Assembly: GCA_024640045.1 (NCBI GenBank)
Contig: JAHEFS010000001.1
Coordinates: 1-64,000 of the forward strand
Direction: 5' to 3'
DNA length: 64,000 nt
DNA from: Chromatiales bacterium
GTDB lineage: Bacteria > Pseudomonadota > Gammaproteobacteria > Xanthomonadales > SZUA-36
The translations under genes and the position numbers were made by a program. This document shows positions 28,886 to 38,257 of this stretch, one piece after another; position 1 is the stretch's first letter, and each line of letters starts with the position of its first letter. The notes beneath the pieces are model-generated. The model was not told the DNA's origin. It worked only from the letters and a program-made list of their open reading frames with translations, and ran no database searches.

Positions 28886-29983
28886 TCAGCGCATGTTCAG
28901 GATGACCTTCTCGCCGATTTCGTTCCAGCCGCGCACCTTGCCAAAGAAGGCTTTGAAGGAGGCGTAAACCCGCGCCGAGAGTTCATCGTTGCTGGTCATG
29001 TCTTCCAGCACCTCCAGCGAAATGCGTTGCAATTCCTGCAATACCTCATCGGGAAATGGCCGGATATCGACACCCGCCTCCCGGAGTTGTTGCAGTGATT
29101 CGCCATTGCGCGCGGTGAACTCGGACAGCATGTCGAGGTTGGACGCCTGGCAGGCATACTGGACGATGTGCTGCAGGTCTTGTGGAAGCTGCTCCAATGC
29201 GGCCTGGTTGATCAGCACCTCGAGCGCTGTACCGGGCTCGTGCCAGCCGGGGTAATAGTAATACTGAGCGGCCTGGTTGAACCCTGCAGCCTGGTCATTG
29301 AAAGGTCCGATCCACTCGGTGGCGTCGATGGTACCGGTCTGCAGCGCGGTGAAAATCTCTGCGACCGGGATATTCTGAGGTGTGCCGCCCGCCCGGGCCA
29401 GTACTTCGCCGCCGAGTCCGGGGATCCGCATTTTCAGACCTTTCAGATCGTCCACGCTGAGGATTTCCTTGTTGAACCAGCCGCCCATCTGCACGCCTGA
29501 ATTGCCGATCGGGTAGGGGATGACGCCGTGCGGCCGGTACACTTCACGCCAAAGTTCCAGCCCCCCTCCATAGTAAAACCAGCCGTTCATTTCCTGGGCG
29601 TTGAGACCGAATGGAACGCCCGCGAAATATTGTGCTGCGGGTACCTTTCCTTTCCAGTAGTAGGAGGCGCCGTGACCCATCTGAGCTGTGCCGCTCTCGA
29701 CGGCATCGAAAACTTCCAGCGGGGGTACCAGTTCATTCCCCCCGTAAACTTTCACGGTCAGTCGCCCGCCGCTCATCTGGCCGATTCTCTCCGCCAGCCG
29801 GTTGGCTCCTGTTCCCAATGCCGGAAAGTCCCGGGGCCAGGCAGTGACCATCTTCCATTCGTGTTTGCCGCCAGCCTGGCCTGGCCCGCAATCCGTCGCC
29901 GTTGATGTCTGGCTGCGGCAAGCCGAGAGCAATCCGGCCGCACTGGCCAGCCCCGCCGTTTTGACGAAATTTCTGCGTTTCAT
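28886..29983 (-). CDS. dctP: TRAP transporter substrate-binding protein (DctP-like)
   Basis: 365-residue periplasmic solute receptor of the DctP/TakP type. The N terminus combines a twin-arginine motif (RRNFVK) with a lipobox (LLSAC, Cys22), suggesting Tat export and lipid anchoring. Family blocks include WPRDFPALGTGANRLAE, the ligand-arginine region LKGLKMRIPGLGGEVL, and GTIDATEWIGP. The overall look is close to 2-oxoacid (TakP-like) receptors, but substrate is inference. It converges on dctM (39-bp gap) rather than sharing its transcript, unusual for TRAP loci. A GGTGA sequence precedes the ATG. Confidence 0.9.
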   Translation of the reverse strand: MKRRNFVKTAGLASAAGLLSACRSQTSTATDCGPGQAGGKHEWKMVTAWPRDFPALGTGANRLAERIGQMSGGRLTVKVYGGNELVPPLEVFDAVESGTAQMGHGASYYWKGKVPAAQYFAGVPFGLNAQEMNGWFYYGGGLELWREVYRPHGVIPYPIGNSGVQMGGWFNKEILSVDDLKGLKMRIPGLGGEVLARAGGTPQNIPVAEIFTALQTGTIDATEWIGPFNDQAAGFNQAAQYYYYPGWHEPGTALEVLINQAALEQLPQDLQHIVQYACQASNLDMLSEFTARNGESLQQLREAGVDIRPFPDEVLQELQRISLEVLEDMTSNDELSARVYASFKAFFGKVRGWNEIGEKVILNMR

Positions 29984-30029
29984 GCGGTCACCTCAACAGT
30001 TCAATTCCCGGATGCTGTAAATTGGAAGT

Positions 30030-30057
30030 TGGTGCTATAGTGGCAGAATAGATAATG
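30030..30057 (+). promoter_or_regulatory. Probable promoter of the DUF465 gene
   Basis: TTGGTG (30030-30035), a 16-nt spacer and GATAAT (30052-30057, 5 of 6) lie 23 nt before the ATG at 30081, in the divergent spacer shared with dctP. Confidence 0.5.
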
Positions 30058-30080
30058 ACAACCAAACCCTTCCCGCTGAA

Positions 30081-30287
30081 ATGAATACGACGGATCCTGC
30101 CAACCTTGCCCTGCAACTGGCTGAGCTACGCGAGGAACACAAGGACCTGGATCTGGCCATACAGCGAATGGCCGAAGAGCCTTGGGTGGACCAGTTGCGT
30201 CTCCGACGGCTGAAAAAAAGAAAACTGAAACTGAAAGACTGGATTTCCAGACTGGAGTCCGAGCTAATCCCCGACCTCGACGCCTGA
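30081..30287 (+). CDS. DUF465 (YdcH-like) small protein
   Basis: 68-residue, highly charged helical protein of the DUF465 family. The heptad-like N-terminal half (LALQLAELREEHKDLDLAI) and the basic LRRLKKRKLKLKDWI segment are characteristic. Function unknown for the family; members are abundant small cytosolic proteins. Its last 24 bp overlap the end of plsB on the opposite strand. Confidence 0.88.
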   Translation: MNTTDPANLALQLAELREEHKDLDLAIQRMAEEPWVDQLRLRRLKKRKLKLKDWISRLESELIPDLDA

Positions 30288-32786
30288 GGCGACGGTCGCC
30301 AATGCCTGCGGGGCGATGCGCATGATGCCATGGCGGATCTCGCGGGAGAGGATCAACCGGGCGTCCCGGCCCATCTGCTGCAGGCGTTCGTCGAACACCA
30401 GTGAACCTTCCTTATCGTTGGACAGGTAGCCGTAGTTGCGCAAGGCGGCGATAAATTCGTGAAACAGACCCCGATCGGAAAATTCCGGCGCTTCGAACCG
30501 GTGTAGTTGTGAGATCCGTTGAGCGGTGAGGATGCACAGCTTCTCCAGTTGTCCCCGTGTCAGCGTTCCCGGCCCGTTCTTGTTCAGGACAGCGATGGTA
30601 ATGAAGTAACGTTCCAGCGTTTGCAACAGCGTGTGGGCCAGCAGGGTCATCTGGCTGGCGGCCACGCTGCCCCCTTCGGCTCGTGCGACGCACCCACCCT
30701 CACCCATGTGCACCAGGCCGATGCGCTCCAGCAATTCGATGTTCTCCTGCACGATGGCGGGAAATTCTTCTTCTGTCCAGGGCAGGAATAGTTCCACCTT
30801 GAGGAAGGGGTAGACCTCCTCGGCGATACGCTTGACCTGGCTGGCAGGACATTCGCGTTGGTTGAGCAGGCAACAGGCGATGAGGGATGGTATGGCCAGC
30901 AAGTGAACCGAATTGTTGCGGAAATAGGTCAGGCTGCTGGCGCAATCCGGGGTCAGGGAAAGGATATCGCCCAGGGGGTGTTCGCGGCGCTGAAGCAGGC
31001 CCAGTTCGAACCCATGCGCAATGATCGCCGGCTCATCTTTTTCAGTCAGGGTGATGGACTGTGCGTACGAGCCTTCAAGAAGCAGGGTCCGGTATAACGA
31101 AAGTTGGGCCACAAGATCCTGTTCGTCGAGGCAGTGCTTGGGCGTGGCCAGCAATGCGGTGGCCAGCAGGTTGACGGCATTCACGTTAGCGGTCGCGTTA
31201 ATGCGACTCATGATTTTCAGGCCCAATTGATCAATCAGGCCATTCAGCCAGGGAATCCTGCCAGAGGTATTTTCGACTGTGTTTCGCCAGTCGGCATCCT
31301 GTGCGTCGAGCAACTCGTCCAGGTAAATGGGCTCGCCAAAACTGATGCTGGTATCCCCGTAGCGGCGCCGTAGAACGCCAAAGACCTTCAGCAGATCGGC
31401 CAAGCGTTCGGTTCGCTTGTTCCGGCCGGACAGTTCGCGGATATAGCTTTCCGCTTCGACCATTTGTTCGTAGCCGATATAGACTGGTTGGAACAGGACC
31501 GGTTTTACGGGTGAAGCCAGGTAACCTTTCACTGTCATGGCGAGCATGCCTCCCCGGGGCGGCAGCAAGCGCCCGGTGCGACTGCGGGTCCCTTCCACGA
31601 AGTACTCTATGGAGACGCCCTTGGCCAGGATGGTTCGCACATACTCGTTGAAAACGGCCGCGTACAATTTTTGGGATTTGAAAGTGCGCCGAACGTAAAA
31701 AGCACCGCCGCCCCGAATGAGTGCGCCCAGCACCGGCAGTTTCAGGTTAACACCCGCTGCAATATGTGGTGGCACGAAGCCATTCTCATAGAGGATGAAG
31801 GACATCAGGAGATAGTCCATGTGACTGCGGTGGCAGGGCACGTAGATCACCTCGTGATCCAGTGCCGCCTGGCTGAACCGCTCTACGTGATGAACCCTGA
31901 TGCCGTCATAAATCTTGTTGAGAAACCGGTCGAGTACGAAAAAAGCCAGCCGGACAAACCGGTAGGAGTAGTCGGCTGCAATTTCCCAGGCGAACTTGCG
32001 GGCCTGTTTTTCCGCCTTCTCGAGCGGAATTTTACTCTTACGCGATTGCTCCTGGATCGCTTCGCGCACCTCTGGTGCTTTCAGTACCCCGTCGATGACC
32101 GTTCTTCGGTGTGACAGGTCGGGTCCGATGGCGGCTGCGCGAACGCGCCGGAAGTGGGTTCGAAGGATGCGGGATACCTTGCGCAGACTTCGGGCGGGAT
32201 CGGGGCCTTCGGCGACCAGGTCCTGCAATGAAATAGGGCGGCTGAACTGAACCAGGGTGTCGCGCCCGTTGATCCAGGTGCTGAGCAGACGGCGGAAGCG
32301 TCCCGCCACTTCCCAGTTCTCAGAAAACAGCGTCTTGGTAAACCCGGTCAGCTTGTCCGGCGCGCGCCCCACGAACACGGTGACCGGTACGATCTGGATG
32401 TCGATTTCCGGATGTGCATAGCTGTAATCAACGAGTTCACGGAGCAGTTCCGATGATCTTCTTGCTGAGCGCCTGCGTATCAGTAACCCTTGCATACGGC
32501 GTAACACTGCGTACGCGCGCGCTGGCTCCACCTCGACACCCTGGATAGGCTCCAGCGGACTCGACACGGCCTGTTCCTCGCAGCACTTGTCGAGGATCAG
32601 GACGGACGAAAGGGCATAGTCACTCAGGATGTAGCAGACGGGCTTGTCGGACTCGGGTCCGATGCCCCCATCCGCGTCGGGCAGGACCTTTGCTCGGACC
32701 CAGAGGTGCAGGATGCCCCGCAGCAGACGATACCAGCGCAACTGCAATGAAGAAACCGGTCTCGCCTGGGCAGGTTTATCGTTCAT
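30264..32786 (-). CDS. plsB: Glycerol-3-phosphate 1-O-acyltransferase PlsB
   Basis: Inner-membrane-associated acyltransferase of 840 residues, first committed step of phospholipid synthesis, using acyl-ACP or acyl-CoA. Block I HRSHMDYLLMS carries the HX4D catalytic pair, block II is GGGAFYVRRTF, block III FVEGTRSRTGRLLPPRGGML, and block IV PVYIGYEQMVE. Slightly longer than the E. coli enzyme (807). ATG 32786 begins MNDKPAQ; an upstream in-frame ATG at 32870 lacks support. A 410-bp spacer upstream holds a candidate small RNA. Confidence 0.96.
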   Translation of the reverse strand: MNDKPAQARPVSSLQLRWYRLLRGILHLWVRAKVLPDADGGIGPESDKPVCYILSDYALSSVLILDKCCEEQAVSSPLEPIQGVEVEPARAYAVLRRMQGLLIRRRSARRSSELLRELVDYSYAHPEIDIQIVPVTVFVGRAPDKLTGFTKTLFSENWEVAGRFRRLLSTWINGRDTLVQFSRPISLQDLVAEGPDPARSLRKVSRILRTHFRRVRAAAIGPDLSHRRTVIDGVLKAPEVREAIQEQSRKSKIPLEKAEKQARKFAWEIAADYSYRFVRLAFFVLDRFLNKIYDGIRVHHVERFSQAALDHEVIYVPCHRSHMDYLLMSFILYENGFVPPHIAAGVNLKLPVLGALIRGGGAFYVRRTFKSQKLYAAVFNEYVRTILAKGVSIEYFVEGTRSRTGRLLPPRGGMLAMTVKGYLASPVKPVLFQPVYIGYEQMVEAESYIRELSGRNKRTERLADLLKVFGVLRRRYGDTSISFGEPIYLDELLDAQDADWRNTVENTSGRIPWLNGLIDQLGLKIMSRINATANVNAVNLLATALLATPKHCLDEQDLVAQLSLYRTLLLEGSYAQSITLTEKDEPAIIAHGFELGLLQRREHPLGDILSLTPDCASSLTYFRNNSVHLLAIPSLIACCLLNQRECPASQVKRIAEEVYPFLKVELFLPWTEEEFPAIVQENIELLERIGLVHMGEGGCVARAEGGSVAASQMTLLAHTLLQTLERYFITIAVLNKNGPGTLTRGQLEKLCILTAQRISQLHRFEAPEFSDRGLFHEFIAALRNYGYLSNDKEGSLVFDERLQQMGRDARLILSREIRHGIMRIAPQALATVASGVEVGD

Positions 32787-32908
32787 GGATCGGGGTTGCG
32801 TGGCCTGTGAGGTAAAGGGTGGGCGCAGGACTGGCAACGGTTCCGCCTTGTGTATTCCCGCGCACAGCAATGCTTACATTAGCACAAGCAAAGTGGTAAC
32901 TGGCAGTC

Positions 32909-32944
32909 AAAAAAAATCCGGGCTGGGCATGCGCCCCGCCCGGA
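32909..32944 (-). terminator. Rho-independent terminator between pyrF and plsB
   Basis: A 7-bp GC-rich outer stem with additional inner GGG/CCC pairing, followed on the minus strand by T8. It closes the candidate RNA above and would also stop read-through from pyrF, whose stop is about 250 bp upstream. Confidence 0.8.
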
Positions 32945-33014
32945 AGTCCGGCAGAGCCGGAGAGGATCGGTAATTTGGAAAATCTGTACTTTTTTAATTC
33001 TATTATTAAGTTAC
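32909..33014 (-). ncRNA. Candidate small RNA or attenuated leader upstream of plsB
   Basis: A self-contained transcription unit with no ORF. A promoter (TTGACA at 33050-33045, 18-nt spacer, TACGAT at 33026-33021) predicts a start near 33014. The transcript would have an AU-rich 5' part, a short hairpin (TCCGGC / GCCGGA around 32960-32947) and a strong terminator hairpin (32917-32923 with 32938-32944, arm TCCGGGC) followed by eight U residues (32916-32909). Length about 106 nt. It does not match any RNA family I know by eye. Read-through would reach plsB 123 nt further on, so a conditional leader is the main alternative. Confidence 0.5.
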
Positions 33015-33020
33015 GGCAGT

Positions 33021-33050
33021 ATCGTAATGTAGACGATTAAGACTTGTCAA
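33021..33050 (-). promoter_or_regulatory. Sigma-70 promoter ahead of the candidate RNA
   Basis: Minus-strand TTGACA is a perfect -35. At 18-nt spacing TACGAT matches the -10 consensus at 4 of 6 positions. It fires away from pyrF, toward the terminator at 32944. Confidence 0.55.
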
Positions 33051-33195
33051 CCGCTTTTTGGATGTTGAAACAGAGGCAGGGACCAGATTTAAGCCGTGGG
33101 TTTCATCCGCCCCGCCAGAGGTGGTCTGACAGGTTGCCGGCGAGCGGAGTATTCAGGCTGCTCGCAGAATCAAGAAAGCACGTAGCGATCGCCCT

Positions 33196-33906
33196 TTAAC
33201 TCAATGCTGCGCGAATTTCCCCCTGGATGGCTTCGGCAGCAACCCTGGGGTTTTTGGCATCACGGATGGGCCGACCGACGACCAGGTAGTCGGCGCCATT
33301 ACGGATGGCCTGTCCGGCTGAAACGACCCGTTGCTGATCGTCGTCGTTGAGGATCGGGCGAATACCAGGGCAGACAGTCACCAGGGCATGGTCAATGTCA
33401 ACGCGTAGCGCCGGCACTTCCAGACCCGATGAAACCACGCCGTCACAGCCGACCTCCAGCGCGCGCCGGGCGCGCGAAAGCACCAGTGTACGGGCGTCGC
33501 ATTGAAAGCCGAGATCGTCCAGGTCTGCCTGGTCTAAACTGGTCAGGGCGGTAACGGCCAGGATTTTCATACTGCCCTTGTTGTCAGCCGCGGCCCGCAA
33601 CATGCCATCGTTGCCGTGCACAGTGCAGAAATCGATGTCGTGACGCGCGAGTTGGCGTACCGCTGCCGCGACCGTAGCCGGTATATCGAACAGCTTGAGG
33701 TCGGCGAAGACCCGTTTGCCGCGCTGCTTGAGTTCGGCCAGCAATTCGAAATAGTGGCCGGAAAGAAACATTTCCAGGCCCAGCTTGTAGAACGCTACCG
33801 AATCGTCCAGTTGATCGATCAGCCGCGTGGCGGCTTCAAGATCAGGCACGTCCAGTGCGAAGATCAGTCGTTCCCGGGCCGGGATGTCAGGCTTGGCTTG
33901 GTACAT
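33196..33906 (-). CDS. pyrF: Orotidine 5'-phosphate decarboxylase
   Basis: Final step of UMP synthesis; 236-residue TIM barrel. The catalytic Asp-Lys-x-x-Asp array is FADLKLFDIP (about 65-74), with FALDV at the N terminus and the phosphate-binding TVCPGIRP and GADYLVVGRPI at the C terminus. ATG overlaps the end of the upstream hydrolase gene by 20 bp. Last gene of the long minus-strand series beginning with pyrE, so two pyrimidine genes bracket it. Confidence 0.96.
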   Translation of the reverse strand: MYQAKPDIPARERLIFALDVPDLEAATRLIDQLDDSVAFYKLGLEMFLSGHYFELLAELKQRGKRVFADLKLFDIPATVAAAVRQLARHDIDFCTVHGNDGMLRAAADNKGSMKILAVTALTSLDQADLDDLGFQCDARTLVLSRARRALEVGCDGVVSSGLEVPALRVDIDHALVTVCPGIRPILNDDDQQRVVSAGQAIRNGADYLVVGRPIRDAKNPRVAAEAIQGEIRAALS

Positions 33907-34771
33907 CGGTAGTCTCCGTACGGTGCATGAAGTCGTGGATCAGGGGTGAAATTTCCCCTGGCACGTCCATGTGGAAGTGGTGGTGCCCTGAAAGGGAATG
34001 GCTGTGGCACTGTCGCATGACCTGCAGACGTGCCTGGGCGATTTCCTTGTCAACCCAGCGCGGCAGAGGGTCAGATGTGATCGAAAGCACGGGCGCCTTG
34101 ATGGCAGCCAGGATCTGCAGCACTTGCGCTTCCATTAACAGGGAAGGTGAGTGCCAGTTAAGCCTCGGGTCTGTCCGCCAACGGAAATGGTCTTCGTGGG
34201 GTTCCAACGAACGCTCGCACAGCAAAGTGGCGGCTTCCTCAGACAGGTCTGCTGCAACGGCGCGCCGTGCAGTGACCGCAGCGGCCACATCCGGAAACTC
34301 GCGAAGCTTTCCTCGCGCCTTGCGCACCGACTCGCGGGATTTTCGCAATCTTGGCAGGGTCATAGCGGCCGACGCCGATACCGGGCCGAGCCCATCCAGC
34401 ACGATCAGGCGGTCGATCCGTTCGGGCGCCATCGCGGAAAAGACACAGGCCAGCGCGCCCCCCATGGAGTGACCGAGAAGGCTGCAGTTCTCCCATTCGA
34501 GAGCGTCGAGCATGACCTCTACGTCCCACAGGTTATCCATGAAGTAATAATGCGCACCCTTTGGGCGGTGCCGTGAGCGGCCATGGCCTGCCAGGTCCAC
34601 GGCCACCAGGTCCAGGGAGTCCAGGAAAGGCGCCAGGGGAGCGAAAGAAGCAGCATTGTCCAGCCAACCATGCAGGCAAAGTACTCTTGGGGCTCCCGGT
34701 TGGGGCCAGGCCAGGCCAGTGAAAGGCCCGTTCGCGGTGGCCAGCTCCAGGTCAACAGAAGGTTCGCTCAT
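33887..34771 (-). CDS. Alpha/beta-hydrolase
   Basis: 294-residue alpha/beta-hydrolase of the MhpC-like group. Oxyanion HG motif in LCLHGWLDNAASF (about 35-47), nucleophile elbow GHSMGG, and a candidate catalytic His in LSGHHHFHMD near the C terminus. The substrate is unknown. ATG 34771 overlaps the uvrD stop (ATGA), and its end overlaps pyrF, so it is embedded in a nucleotide/repair operon. Whether it serves that pathway or is a passenger is open. Confidence 0.87.
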   Translation of the reverse strand: MSEPSVDLELATANGPFTGLAWPQPGAPRVLCLHGWLDNAASFAPLAPFLDSLDLVAVDLAGHGRSRHRPKGAHYYFMDNLWDVEVMLDALEWENCSLLGHSMGGALACVFSAMAPERIDRLIVLDGLGPVSASAAMTLPRLRKSRESVRKARGKLREFPDVAAAVTARRAVAADLSEEAATLLCERSLEPHEDHFRWRTDPRLNWHSPSLLMEAQVLQILAAIKAPVLSITSDPLPRWVDKEIAQARLQVMRQCHSHSLSGHHHFHMDVPGEISPLIHDFMHRTETTDVPSQA

Positions 34772-36951
34772 ACGGCCTCCAGGTTGGCGTAGGCCAGCAC
34801 CAGCCATTTCGGACCGGCATGGTGGAAATTTACCTGCACTCGTGCGTGTTCGCCCGCCCCCTCGAAGTTCACCACCGTGCCCTCGCCGAACTTGCGGTGC
34901 TGCACCAGTTGACCGAGGTGGAACGGAATGTTCTGTTCAGGTTGTCGGACCGGTTTTCCAGCGGCGGGCCGCGCGCTGACCCACGGGCTGCGGGTGCCCA
35001 TTCGCGGGCGGATTTCTTCGAGCAGTTGAGCCGGGATTTCGTCCAGAAAACGTGAAGGCCGGTTGTGGGATTCCGAGCCGAACATGCGTCGCACTTCGGC
35101 GTAACTCAGGCACAGTAACTCCCTGGCCCGGGTCATCCCCACGTAACAAAGCCGCCGCTCCTCCTCCAGTCGGCCGCCTGCTTCCTGCACCGAGCGCTGA
35201 TGTGGAAACAGGCCGTCTTCCATGCCGACAATGAAAACCAGCGGAAACTCGAGACCTTTGGCTGAGTGCAGCGTCATGAGCTGGACGCAGTCGTCCCAGG
35301 CTTCTCCCTGGGTTTCGCCGGCTTCCAGCGCCGCGTGGCTCAGGAAAGACTGCAAGGGACCCAGGCCGGCTTCCTCGTCTTCGGCCGGAAGAATGAACGA
35401 CTCGGCTGCATTGGTCAGTTCCCGTAGATTTTCGACCCGCGCTTCCATCTTTTCGCGGGTTTCTTTTTCGTAGTGCCGCACCAGCTCGCTCTGTTCGATC
35501 ACCCCTTCCATCTGGTTGCCCAGGGTCCAGTCACCCATGCGCTCGCGCATGGCCTGGATGAGGCTCATGAATGCGGATACGGCGTTGCGGGCACGCCCGT
35601 TCAGGACATCCTGGCGCAGGCATTCGTTGGCCGCCTGCCACAAGGGCAACCCGCTCTCACGTGCCTGCAGGCGCAGCATCGAGACGGTCTTTTCGCCAAT
35701 GCCGCGGCTGGGCGTGTTGATCACACGCTCCAATGCCGCGTCGTCATTCGGGTTTTGCAACAAGCGCAGATAAGCCAACGCATCCTTGATTTCGGCGCGT
35801 TCGAAAAAGCGTAAACCGCCGTAGACCCGGTAAGGGACGGCAGCTTTGAGCAGGTATTCCTCGAACAGTCGTGACTGGGCCGAGGTGCGGTACACGATGG
35901 CGGCTTCCTCGGCGCGACGGCCCTTGTTGAGCCACTGTTCTATCTGATCGACGACGAAACGGGCTTCCTCCTGCTCATTGAAAGCCGCATAGACCTGTAT
36001 GGCCCTTCCTTCTTCTCCCGCCGTCCAGAGCTTTTTGCCCATGCGACCTTCGTTGTGGGCGATCAGTGCGTTGGCAGCAGCGAGAATGTTTCCGGTAGAG
36101 CGGTAGTTCTGCTCCAGGCGAACGGTCTGCACCTTGGGGAAGTCCCGCACGAAGTATTGGACATTCTCTACGCGTGCACCGCGCCAACCGTAGATCGACT
36201 GGTCGTCGTCACCCACCACGAATACCTGCCCGCTGTCACCCGCCAGCATCCTGATCCAGGCGTACTGGATGGCGTTGGTGTCCTGGAACTCGTCTACCAG
36301 CAGGTGGGTCAGACGCCGACGGTAGTGGGCGAGCAGTTCAGGCTGCTTCAGCCACAGCTCATGCGCGCGCAGCAGCAGTTCGGCAAAATCGACCAGGCCG
36401 GTGCGCTCGCAGTGCTGATGGTATCGCTGGTAGATGTGCACCCAGGTCGCCGTCAGTGGATGATCCATGTGTTCGATGGATTCGGGCCGTTGCCCCTCGT
36501 CTTTGCGCGCGTTGATGAACCACTGTGCCTGGCGCGCCGGAAACTGGTTTTCATCCAGGCCTTCTTCCCGAATCAGGCGGCGCAGCAGGCGGTGCTGATC
36601 GTCGGAATCGATGATCTGGAAATTCTCCTGCAACCCCGCTTCGCGCCAGTGCATTCGCAACAGACGGTGCGCGATGCTGTGAAAAGTGCCAATCCAGAGA
36701 GGCCGGGTCGATACCTGCAGCAGGTCCTGGGTGCGTTCGCGCATCTCACCGGCAGCTTTGTTGGTAAACGTAACGGCGAGCACACTCAGCGGCGAGACGT
36801 GGCCGACCTGGATCAGCCAGGCCAGGCGGTGCACCAGGACGCGGGTCTTGCCACTGCCGGCGCCAGCCAGCACCAGGACATGATTGTCCTCGGCAGTAAC
36901 GGCCTCGCGCTGAGCTTCGTTCAGTTCATCGAGAAGGTGGGATACGTCCAT
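34768..36951 (-). CDS. uvrD: DNA helicase II UvrD
   Basis: 3'-5' SF1A helicase for mismatch and nucleotide-excision repair, 727 residues. Motif I is LAGAGSGKTRVLVHRL, motif II FQDTNAIQY, motif III VGDDDQSIYGWRGA, motif IV region VRLEQNYRS, motif V LMTLHSAKGLEFPLVF, and motif VI YVGMTRARELL. The C-terminal Tudor-like region (GQLVQHRKFGEGTVVNFEG) distinguishes it from Rep. The ATG at 36951 directly abuts the purD stop with no gap. Confidence 0.96.
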   Translation of the reverse strand: MDVSHLLDELNEAQREAVTAEDNHVLVLAGAGSGKTRVLVHRLAWLIQVGHVSPLSVLAVTFTNKAAGEMRERTQDLLQVSTRPLWIGTFHSIAHRLLRMHWREAGLQENFQIIDSDDQHRLLRRLIREEGLDENQFPARQAQWFINARKDEGQRPESIEHMDHPLTATWVHIYQRYHQHCERTGLVDFAELLLRAHELWLKQPELLAHYRRRLTHLLVDEFQDTNAIQYAWIRMLAGDSGQVFVVGDDDQSIYGWRGARVENVQYFVRDFPKVQTVRLEQNYRSTGNILAAANALIAHNEGRMGKKLWTAGEEGRAIQVYAAFNEQEEARFVVDQIEQWLNKGRRAEEAAIVYRTSAQSRLFEEYLLKAAVPYRVYGGLRFFERAEIKDALAYLRLLQNPNDDAALERVINTPSRGIGEKTVSMLRLQARESGLPLWQAANECLRQDVLNGRARNAVSAFMSLIQAMRERMGDWTLGNQMEGVIEQSELVRHYEKETREKMEARVENLRELTNAAESFILPAEDEEAGLGPLQSFLSHAALEAGETQGEAWDDCVQLMTLHSAKGLEFPLVFIVGMEDGLFPHQRSVQEAGGRLEEERRLCYVGMTRARELLCLSYAEVRRMFGSESHNRPSRFLDEIPAQLLEEIRPRMGTRSPWVSARPAAGKPVRQPEQNIPFHLGQLVQHRKFGEGTVVNFEGAGEHARVQVNFHHAGPKWLVLAYANLEAV

Positions 36952-38244
36952 TTAAGCCGGGCGGTTCTCACGGGCGATCGCCCGGTACCCGATATCCCTG
37001 CGGCAGTAACGGCCTGGCCAGTCGATCTGGTCGCAGGCGGCATAGGCCTCATGTTGCGCGGCGGCCACGGATTCCCCGAGCGCGCAAACGCACAGCACCC
37101 GCCCACCGGCGGTGAATACCTGGTCCTCTTTCAGTTCGGTGCCAGCATGGAACACCTTCACGTGCCCCGGGAACGGGCGGTCCAGCCCGCTGATGACCTG
37201 GCCTTTTTGATAGGCGCCGGGATAGCCGCCGGCCGCCAGCACGACCCCGACACACGGGCGCTGATCCCATTCGACGCTGACTTTGTCCAGGTTTCCGCCC
37301 AGCGCTGCCTGGCACAAAGCCACCAGGTCCGAGTTCAGGCGCATCATGATGGGTTGCGTTTCAGGGTCGCCAAAGCGAACGTTGAATTCCAGCACTTTGG
37401 GCGTCCCATCCGCCCCGACCATCAGGCCGGCATAAAGGAAGCCGGTAAAGGGCGCACCCTCCGACGCCAAGCCGCGAATGGTCGGCTCAATCACGGTTTT
37501 CATGACGCGTTGATGCAGGGCATCGTCGACCACCGGCGCGGGGGAGTAAGCACCCATACCGCCGGTATTCGGCCCGGTATCGCCATCGCCAGCGGCCTTG
37601 TGGTCCTGGCTGGTGGCGAGGGGCAGAGCATGGTGACCATCGGCCATGACGATGAAACTGGCTTCTTCACCCTCGAGGAACTCTTCGATCACGACGCGGT
37701 GGCCGGCATCGCCGAAGGCATTACCCGCGAGCATATCCCTGACTGCGGTCTCTGCTTCTGCTTCGGTCTGGGCGATGATGACGCCCTTACCGGCTGCCAG
37801 GCCGTCGGCCTTGACCACAATGGGCGCTCCCTGCTGGCGAATGAATTCGAGCGCCGGAGGGATGTCCGTGAACTGGCCATAGGCGGCAGTGGGGATGCCA
37901 TGCCGCGCCATGAAATCCTTGGCAAAGGCCTTGGAACCTTCCAGGCGCGCGGCATCGGCCACGGGGCCAAAGCAAGGCAGGCCTGCTGTGAGGAAGCGGT
38001 CGACGATTCCCTCGGCCAGCGGATTCTCCGGGCCGACAATGGTCAGGCCAACGCCTTTCTCGCGTGCGAAATTCGCCAGGCCGGCATGGTCGTCCACCCC
38101 GATGGCTACATTCTCCATCCCGGGTTCAAGCGCCGTTCCCGCATTGCCGGGCGCCACGAAAACATGTTCCACCTGGGGCGACTGCGCCACTTTCCAGGCC
38201 AGGGCGTGCTCGCGCCCGCCGTTGCCGATGATCAAGACGTTCAT
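36952..38244 (-). CDS. purD: Phosphoribosylamine-glycine ligase
   Basis: ATP-grasp enzyme of purine synthesis forming GAR, 430 residues. N-terminal [15 protein letters not shown], the ATP-grasp core ([29 protein letters not shown]), [12 protein letters not shown], and the metal-binding [13 protein letters not shown] are all intact. It lies 13 bp after purH, in the fis-purH-purD order seen in Pseudomonas. Confidence 0.97.
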   Translation of the reverse strand: MNVLIIGNGGREHALAWKVAQSPQVEHVFVAPGNAGTALEPGMENVAIGVDDHAGLANFAREKGVGLTIVGPENPLAEGIVDRFLTAGLPCFGPVADAARLEGSKAFAKDFMARHGIPTAAYGQFTDIPPALEFIRQQGAPIVVKADGLAAGKGVIIAQTEAEAETAVRDMLAGNAFGDAGHRVVIEEFLEGEEASFIVMADGHHALPLATSQDHKAAGDGDTGPNTGGMGAYSPAPVVDDALHQRVMKTVIEPTIRGLASEGAPFTGFLYAGLMVGADGTPKVLEFNVRFGDPETQPIMMRLNSDLVALCQAALGGNLDKVSVEWDQRPCVGVVLAAGGYPGAYQKGQVISGLDRPFPGHVKVFHAGTELKEDQVFTAGGRVLCVCALGESVAAAQHEAYAACDQIDWPGRYCRRDIGYRAIARENRPA

Positions 38245-38257
38245 AACGTTCGAAACC

